From: Planktothrix sp. PCC 11201 | GTDB taxonomy: Bacteria; Cyanobacteriota; Cyanobacteriia; Cyanobacteriales; Microcoleaceae | NCBI RefSeq assembly: GCF_900009135.1 | Contig: NZ_LT797699.1 | Location: 142,163-200,479, forward strand | Direction of reading: 5' to 3' | Length of the DNA stretch: 58,317 nt | Shown: positions 51,655 through 58,317 of the stretch, in pieces | Layout: the number at the start of each line of letters is the position of its first letter | Position numbering within the stretch: position 1 is the stretch's first letter | Notes under the pieces: model-generated | Database searches by the model: none | The model's input: the letters and a program-made list of their open reading frames with translations, nothing else | What the model was told of the DNA's origin: nothing | Program-made: the position numbers and the translations under genes

Positions 51655-52215
51655 TTAATTAAGGGTAAAAGAATTAGCGGTAATTGAGTTAGCAGGAACA
51701 CCAATTAAAGTGGCTAAAAGTTCATTGTTAGCTGCTACTTGAATCAAGGTATTTCCCGCCTGAGTCCCACTGCCTTGAAGGATGGTAAGCTGATTAAAAC
51801 TATAATTTTGGGTCAATTTTAACAGATCCTCACCTCCGACAAAATCTAGGATAAAATCAGCATTTTCACCCGGATTTAACATAAAGATATCTGCTCCTTG
51901 ACCCCCGATCAGCGAATCACTTCCGACTCCACCATTCAGGGTATCATTGCCTAAATCTCCTGTGATGAAATCATCCCCATTAGCTCCATCTACAAGATCG
52001 TCGCCTTGACCGCCATGAATCAGATCCTTACCGTCGCCACCATAAAGGTTATCGTTTCCTGAACCACCCGACAAGAGATCATCTCCGACATTACCAACTA
52101 ACAGGTCATTTCCAGTTTCTCCTAATACCGTATCATTGCCTAAATCACCACTGAGGGTATCGTTTCCTAAACCTCCGAAAATCAGGTCATTGTCCTTACC
52201 GCCTTGGCGGGCGCT
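51655..52215 (-). pseudogene. C-terminal RTX (Ca-binding repeat) part of a frameshifted gene
   Basis: The frame reads YSARQGGKDNDLIFGGLGND and continues through about nine GGxGxDx(I/L) nonapeptide repeats to SITANSFTLN. It is a hemolysin-type calcium-binding domain followed by a secretion-signal-like C-terminus. The repeats continue upstream of the first possible start (52074) to about 52215, where they enter the frame of the DUF4347 gene in a different phase. So this is the tail of the gene at 52182-53405, cut off by a one-base phase change. Confidence 0.75.
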
Positions 52216-53405
52216 ATAACTGTGGAACCACTGGTTTTTGTGAAGGTAATACTACTGAGAGTTTTGTCTTGGTTGGGAGCGAACTTCAGCCCGTACAGGG
52301 CGACTGTGTTAGCATCATGATAGCTGCTCCCTGTTAAATCAAAGCTCCGATCTGTCCCATCAATCAGATAGTATGTGTTAGCGGATTCGGTAATAGTGTC
52401 AAACCAGTCAGGCACATTGGCTGTGCTGGTTTGATTAGTGCCATCGCTATAGTTAAACTTTACCTCTATCCCGGCTGTACCATCTGCACTGGTGGCGAAC
52501 AGGTGGATGGCTGAATATTGACCAGATGTAATGTTGAAGGTAAAGCTGGTATTGTTGGCACTGAGAACTTTGGCGTTGTTGCCGTTACTGGTGTTACTGT
52601 AGCCGAGTTGAATTGCGGGATGGTAGGTGCTGGCGGCGAAAGAGCCGTTGTCGGGTAAACCATTACCATTAGCACCTACTTTAAAGGTGGCAAAGGACTG
52701 AGTGATTAGGGTTTCACTCGATGTGCTCATGCCGTTTTGGGTGGTGTCTGTAACTCCACCAGTGTAGTTAACAATGACATCCTCGGTGAAGATTGAGCTC
52801 ACATCGAAGTTGGCGGTTGCTAACACTCCGGCATAGCTTTCTATTGTGACTGCTGAAAAAGCTAGGGGGGTTTCAATTGACCCGATGGTTTTGTCTAATT
52901 TCCAGTTTCCTCCTAGGGCGACGTTGCCGGTTTTGTTGCTGGATGCTCCTATGTTGGCTCCAATAATTTTATTCAGGCACCTGATAAATTTTTCTCCTGT
53001 TTCTCCTGCTGCTACTTCACACCCATAAAGCAAAATATCTGCGGTTTTTGTTAGGGCTTTTCCCCACTGCTGGAGTAGACTATTAAAACTGTCTAAATTT
53101 TCCCTATTTAAAATGTCTGAACCGAGTTGTAAACTGCCCGGGCTACCGTGAGAAACTATGTGCAAGGCTTTTATATTTGACCAGCTTCTGAGTGCCTGTG
53201 TGATCTGTTCTACGCCACTACGGTCTTTTTCTAAAATGACTATTTCTGTGTTCTTGTTTGCTCCTGTGATCAAGCTTGGGTAGTTTTCTACAGAGGAGTC
53301 AATGAAAATAATTTGCTTATTTGAAGATTGAAAAGCTAGGTTAGTCTGGTTTAGTGTTTGCATTAGGATAACCCAATCTGGTTTCTTGAGTCTATCAATT
53401 TTCAA
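52182..53405 (-). CDS. DUF4347 domain protein, N-terminal part of a frameshifted RTX gene
   Basis: The 407-residue product has an N-terminal DUF4347 domain (about residues 33-190) with IVSHGSPGSLQLG and LLYGCEVAAGETG, a His/Cys pair reminiscent of the CHAT/caspase fold. A beta-rich domain with AGIEVKFNYSDGTNQ follows. The frame ends in APAKAVRTMT just where the RTX repeats begin in another phase (near 52205-52215). Full-length relatives are large secreted adhesin-like proteins with RTX tails, so this is probably a degraded or internally deleted gene; a sequencing error is the alternative. Confidence 0.7.
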   Translation of the reverse strand: MKIDRLKKPDWVILMQTLNQTNLAFQSSNKQIIFIDSSVENYPSLITGANKNTEIVILEKDRSGVEQITQALRSWSNIKALHIVSHGSPGSLQLGSDILNRENLDSFNSLLQQWGKALTKTADILLYGCEVAAGETGEKFIRCLNKIIGANIGASSNKTGNVALGGNWKLDKTIGSIETPLAFSAVTIESYAGVLATANFDVSSIFTEDVIVNYTGGVTDTTQNGMSTSSETLITQSFATFKVGANGNGLPDNGSFAASTYHPAIQLGYSNTSNGNNAKVLSANNTSFTFNITSGQYSAIHLFATSADGTAGIEVKFNYSDGTNQTSTANVPDWFDTITESANTYYLIDGTDRSFDLTGSSYHDANTVALYGLKFAPNQDKTLSSITFTKTSGSTVIAPAKAVRTMT

Positions 53406-53636
53406 TTAAACTATTAAAAATCAGAACAAATATTAATTAATTTTGTGAATTTATGTGTACTTTTATGTATTAATGTAAATTCGATGGGATGGGATGTGAT
53501 GGCGTAGCCACAACGATCATGGCGTCACGCTTAAAATAGAAAACATAAGGGCAATCAGCAAGGTGTGGATGTTCGCCTCAGTAAACTATTAATTAATTTT
53601 TTAGATTATAAAATATAAATATAGCAGTTTTCAATC

Positions 53637-55157
53637 ATGGTAGCTCCCACAAATAGAAAGCAAGATCAGTTCCAAGCCTATTACACGAATTGTCATCATA
53701 TTACCTCCTATATGGTGGGACTTCTCGAATGTAATTCTCATCTGTCTGTGCTTGAACCTTGTGCGGGTGAGGGTGTGTTTATTGACGAGTTATTAAAACA
53801 AGGATTAACTCCAGAAATTACCGCCTATGAGTTGAATATTGATGCTGTAAATCAGTTAAATATCAAATATAATTACTTAAAAAATATTGAGATTATACAT
53901 CAAGATTTTATCCTGGCAAACACTAACAAAAAATTTGATAGAGTGATTGCTAATCCACCCTATGGAGCCTATCAATCACCGGAAAAGAGAAAACAATTAA
54001 AAAAAGCATATCCTCATATATACGCCAAGGAAACCTACGGTTTATTTTTAATTCAAACGCTGGAATTATTAAAACAGGACGGACGCCTAGTTTTTATTAT
54101 TCCCGATACCTATTTATCACTCCATCAGCATCAAGGTTTGCGAAAAGAAATTATTAGTAATTATAAAATAGAATCAATCACGCTTTTTCCTTCGGATTTT
54201 TTCCCGGGTGTCAACTTTGGCTATGCGGGATTGAGTATAATATCTATTGTTAAGGAAAAACCTAATATTGATTACAATTTTCCTGTATATAATGGTCTGC
54301 ATTCACCGTCAGAGTTAACGAAATTATTAACTAATGCCAAGAAAAATTATGAACTTTGTAGACTTTCCTACCGTCAACTTATTAACAATCCATCCCAGGC
54401 TTTTTTTCTGTTTTCAAAAGACTGGATTTCTCAAGTTATGAGTTCTGATAATATGACAATAGGTGATATTTGTTTTGTGGTCACGGGTTTTTATTCGGGG
54501 AATGATGGCAAGTATTTAAGGCGATCGCCATCTGTTACTAGGGGGACTAAAAAATATGCTATTGTAGAGGATCATAGGATCTGTAAAGATGATCTTTCTA
54601 TTAATCCACCTCTGAATGGAATTAAAAATAATTGTTATTGGGTTCCGATTGTCAAGGGTGGTAATCAAAGATTCTACAAACAATCAGAATGGTTTATGGA
54701 CTGGGGGGAAGAAGCAGTTTATGATTATACAGTTACTAATAAGCAAAAAGCCAGATTTCAGAATTCGCAATTTTATTTCCGTCAGGGAATTGCTGTACCG
54801 ATGATATCATCTTCTTCAATTACGGGATCATTACTTGATGGGAGATTATTTGATCAGTCTATTGTGGGAATATTTCCCCGCCAAGATTATCAAGATTTAA
54901 TGTACTATTTACTTGGTTTTTTTAATAGCAAAATTTGTAATAATCTGATTAGAACTATTAACATAAGCACTAATAATTCTGCAAATTATATTAAGAAAAT
55001 ACCTTTGATTATACCAGGAAACTCGTTATTAGAAAAAATATCAAAAGAAGTAAAAAAGCTGGTAATATTATCTAAATCTAATGTTGTTAACGAGGAAAAT
55101 TTACAAGAATTGAATCAATACTTTTATGAGGTATATGGTGCTAAAATATCTGAATAA
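53637..55157 (+). CDS. Eco57I/TaqI-type N6-adenine DNA methyltransferase
   Basis: The 506-residue protein has AYYTNCHHITSYMVGLL (motif X region) at residues 15-31, VLEPCAGEGVFIDELL (SAM-binding motif I) near residue 39, and the catalytic NPPYGAY near residue 110. The C-terminal half (about 260-506) is a target-recognition-like region. The length is that of a methylase subunit without an N-terminal nuclease. A second methyltransferase follows. No restriction nuclease was recognised. Base 53640 onward matches 5165-5185 in inverse. Confidence 0.85.
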   Translation: MVAPTNRKQDQFQAYYTNCHHITSYMVGLLECNSHLSVLEPCAGEGVFIDELLKQGLTPEITAYELNIDAVNQLNIKYNYLKNIEIIHQDFILANTNKKFDRVIANPPYGAYQSPEKRKQLKKAYPHIYAKETYGLFLIQTLELLKQDGRLVFIIPDTYLSLHQHQGLRKEIISNYKIESITLFPSDFFPGVNFGYAGLSIISIVKEKPNIDYNFPVYNGLHSPSELTKLLTNAKKNYELCRLSYRQLINNPSQAFFLFSKDWISQVMSSDNMTIGDICFVVTGFYSGNDGKYLRRSPSVTRGTKKYAIVEDHRICKDDLSINPPLNGIKNNCYWVPIVKGGNQRFYKQSEWFMDWGEEAVYDYTVTNKQKARFQNSQFYFRQGIAVPMISSSSITGSLLDGRLFDQSIVGIFPRQDYQDLMYYLLGFFNSKICNNLIRTINISTNNSANYIKKIPLIIPGNSLLEKISKEVKKLVILSKSNVVNEENLQELNQYFYEVYGAKISE

Positions 55158-55214
55158 AAGCGATGTATATAGAAATTATTAATGGTATTATTATAAAAAT
55201 AAAATTCAATTTAA

Positions 55215-56237
<1,023 letters not shown>

Positions 56238-56390
56238 GGAGCTTTATGGAAAGTCATTTTTCAGGAGCGAATTTAAAGATCTTATTGATGTCCTAATTTC
56301 TTTGCACACTGCGATAGATATTGCTGTAATGATGTATGATGGGGTTTTAAGTTAAGTGTTGTAAAACTAGAAATTTATGGGGCATAAGCG
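56238..56390. other. Gap with possible gene remnant
   Basis: One frame reads GKSFFRSEFKDLIDVLISLH and ends MMYDGVLS before a stop at about 56355, without its own start codon. It could be the tail of a lost gene in the methyltransferase locus. The evidence is weak. Confidence 0.25.
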
Positions 56391-58187
56391 ATGAAACGCT
56401 ATATTTGTATTGCCATTGGCATTAATCAATATCAATATCTGCAACCCTTGAATTATGCCCAAAAGGATGCAGAGGCTATTTATGAATATTTGGTTGATGT
56501 TGCCGGATTTCCTCGTGATCAGAGTTTATTGCTCTGCGATCACTCGCCTCCAGTGTCGAAGATGTCTACCTATCCCAATCGGGAAAATGTTTTAGATTGG
56601 GTAGAGTCTTTCTGTAAAGAGCAACTTGGCCCGGAGGATGTCCTTTGGTTTTTCTTTAGTGGTCATGGGTTCGCCAAGGGGGGACAGGATTATCTATTAC
56701 CAATTGACGGTAACCCGACTCAGTTAGAAACAACGGGAATTCCCATTCCAAAGTTATTTGACTATTTTAAAGCCGCAGCAACCGATAAAATTTTGGTGTT
56801 GCTGGATATTAACCGCGCTCAGGGGGCGCACGCGGGGGAAAGTGTCGGAATTCAAACGGCTGAAATCGCCCGAAAATTAAAAATTCCGACGATTTTATCT
56901 TGTCAGCCCGAACAGTTGTCCAGGGAAACTTCGGCTTTGCGCCAAGGATTCTTTACTTCCGTATTATTGGAAGGGTTAAAAGCCGGACAATTTTCAACTT
57001 CAGATTCATTAATTCATGGACTGGAGAAACGTTTACCTGAAGTGACGGAACAACATTTAAGACCCCGACAAAACCCCGTATTTGCAGTTTATCCAGCCTC
57101 TAAACTCCAGCAGGTACTTTTACCTGAAAGTCGTCAGGTGGCTATTAATCTTTCCAATGGTATTAGAGAAATAAATATGGCAACTGTAGAATCTCACCAA
57201 AATGGGACTGCGACCGTATCGGAAGATCCACTGAAATTATCCCTATCCTCTGATCAAGGAAATGGAGATCGGGGTTCTGCGACAGGTGAACCCGTCGAAC
57301 CCGGAAATTTACCCCCCAATCCTCCAAATTCTGTAGTTCAGATGAACTCCCAACCGCCTGCAAGTTCAACAGAGGACACTATGACAGAAAGTTCATTTTT
57401 ACAACGGTTAATTCTTTGGAGTGGCGCAACGGCGCTGGTACTGTTGCTGGGTGTGTTTCTAACCAATAAACCGATATTTTTAGGTCAAAAAACCGCTAAG
57501 TCTTCTGTTGAGACTTCAACGGTGGTTAAAACTCCCAAACCACTGCCCGCGACCACAAAACCGGAAAGCACACCCCCGACTCCAACTCCTGCAAGTCCGG
57601 CTCAATTGTTGGATGAATCGAAACTCCTGTTAAAAGATGCTTCCGCTTCTGATTTTAGTAAGGCGATCGCCATCGTTCAACAAATTCCGGCGAGTGATCC
57701 GCAGTACAAGGAAGCCCAAGGGGATATTGAACAGTGGAGTAAAACGATCCTGGTGATTGCCCAAGGGCGCGCCCTGAGTCAAAATTGGCAAGGAGCGGTG
57801 GAGGCGATCAAGTTGCTGCCTGACGCTGATCCTGAGATTTATCAACAGGGACAAAAACAACTTCAGGAGTGGGAAGCTCAGTTAAAAATCCTGAACAATA
57901 ATCAAGGAATTATGAGCCAGGCTAAGGCTTTAATTAAGCCCGGTCAAGCCTCATCCTATAGTGATGCCATCGGTCTTGTCCAAAAAATTCCGGCGGATCA
58001 GCCTGGATATTTGGAGGCTGAGAAGTTAATCAATCAATGGTCAAATCAAATCTGGGAAATTGCTCAATCCCGGGCCAAGAAAAAGCAATATGCTAATGCT
58101 ATTGAAGCAGCTAAGTTAGTTCCCGAAAATACATCAGCCTATGATGTGGCTCAGAAAGCGATCGCTGATTGGAAAAAGAATCAGTAA
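56391..58187 (+). CDS. Caspase-like (orthocaspase-family) protein lacking the catalytic cysteine
   Basis: The 598-residue protein has an N-terminal p20 caspase fold: MKRYICIAIGINQYQYLQPL, the His motif WFFFSGHGFAKGG near residue 88, and ILVLLDINRAQGA near residue 133. There the usual D-x-C-R-S-G carries Asn in place of the catalytic Cys, so it should not be an active protease. A linker is followed by one membrane helix (LILWSGATALVLLLGVFLTN, about 341-360), a Pro/Thr-rich stretch, and three helical repeats such as ASDFSKAIAIVQQIPASDPQ. It may be a scaffold or regulator in the membrane. It lies next to two methyltransferases. Confidence 0.85.
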   Translation: MKRYICIAIGINQYQYLQPLNYAQKDAEAIYEYLVDVAGFPRDQSLLLCDHSPPVSKMSTYPNRENVLDWVESFCKEQLGPEDVLWFFFSGHGFAKGGQDYLLPIDGNPTQLETTGIPIPKLFDYFKAAATDKILVLLDINRAQGAHAGESVGIQTAEIARKLKIPTILSCQPEQLSRETSALRQGFFTSVLLEGLKAGQFSTSDSLIHGLEKRLPEVTEQHLRPRQNPVFAVYPASKLQQVLLPESRQVAINLSNGIREINMATVESHQNGTATVSEDPLKLSLSSDQGNGDRGSATGEPVEPGNLPPNPPNSVVQMNSQPPASSTEDTMTESSFLQRLILWSGATALVLLLGVFLTNKPIFLGQKTAKSSVETSTVVKTPKPLPATTKPESTPPTPTPASPAQLLDESKLLLKDASASDFSKAIAIVQQIPASDPQYKEAQGDIEQWSKTILVIAQGRALSQNWQGAVEAIKLLPDADPEIYQQGQKQLQEWEAQLKILNNNQGIMSQAKALIKPGQASSYSDAIGLVQKIPADQPGYLEAEKLINQWSNQIWEIAQSRAKKKQYANAIEAAKLVPENTSAYDVAQKAIADWKKNQ

Positions 58188-58194
58188 TTAGCAA

Positions 58195-58232
58195 TCAGTT
58201 ATCAGTCATCAGTCATCAGTCATCAGTCAATA
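58195..58232. repeat. Short tandem ATCAGTC heptamers
   Basis: About four to five copies of ATCAGTC or close variants follow the caspase-like gene. Confidence 0.7.
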
Positions 58233-58317
58233 GTTAGTATTTTAATAAGCTGTTAATTATCTAAATTTTCGAGACGATCCAAGCCAGTAAGGGGTTTCAG
58301 CCTCTAAAATATACAGT

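Overview
The window comes from a cyanobacterium, most likely a filamentous Oscillatoriales member related to Planktothrix. The evidence is photosystem and phycobilisome genes (psbO, psaK, apcA, apcB, apcC), many HIP1 octamers (GCGATCGC), an AT-rich base composition, abundant short dispersed repeats, and a hormogonium-polysaccharide (Hps) type pseudopilin and glycosyltransferase set. The genus is inference. I recognised no rRNA, tRNA or CRISPR array.

Layout. 1-5.1 kb: the 5' part of a fatty acyl-AMP ligase gene running off the left edge, then two GT4 glycosyltransferases around an MFS exporter. 5.2-7.5 kb: a tandem pair of cold-shock proteins, then an overlapping ATPase / TOPRIM-like pair that resembles a defence module. 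7.6-16.2 kb: clpB, then five GT2 glycosyltransferases and a sulfotransferase; two of the glycosyltransferases share a near-perfect 614-bp inverted repeat. 16.4-21 kb: htpG, a group II intron with an N-terminally shortened reverse transcriptase, and rpmB. 21.4-31.3 kb: hpsA, four pseudopilin genes and a SigF-type sigma factor. 31.7-46.7 kb: core genes (psbO, trpF, psaK, apcCBA, ybeY, dgkA, trpG, argC) mixed with conserved cyanobacterial proteins, two fasciclin-domain proteins and a GT2-TPR protein. 46.7-49.8 kb: a DUF262 plus HEPN two-gene cassette wedged between argC and a short-chain dehydrogenase gene, with pieces of both neighbours duplicated at its borders. 49.8-58.3 kb: a GNAT protein, a second sulfotransferase, a frameshifted DUF4347/RTX gene, two DNA methyltransferases and a caspase-like protein that lacks the catalytic cysteine.

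How the genes fit together. The glycosyltransferases, sulfotransferase, HpsA, pseudopilins and SigF make a plausible system for building and exporting a (possibly sulfated) surface polysaccharide used in gliding. The most unusual structure is the inverted repeat inside two convergent glycosyltransferases: recombination between its arms would exchange their C-terminal ends, a possible surface-variation switch. Three accessory modules look defence-related: ATPase/TOPRIM-like, DUF262/HEPN, and the methyltransferase/caspase-like region. The DUF262/HEPN cassette shows the clearest signs of insertion.
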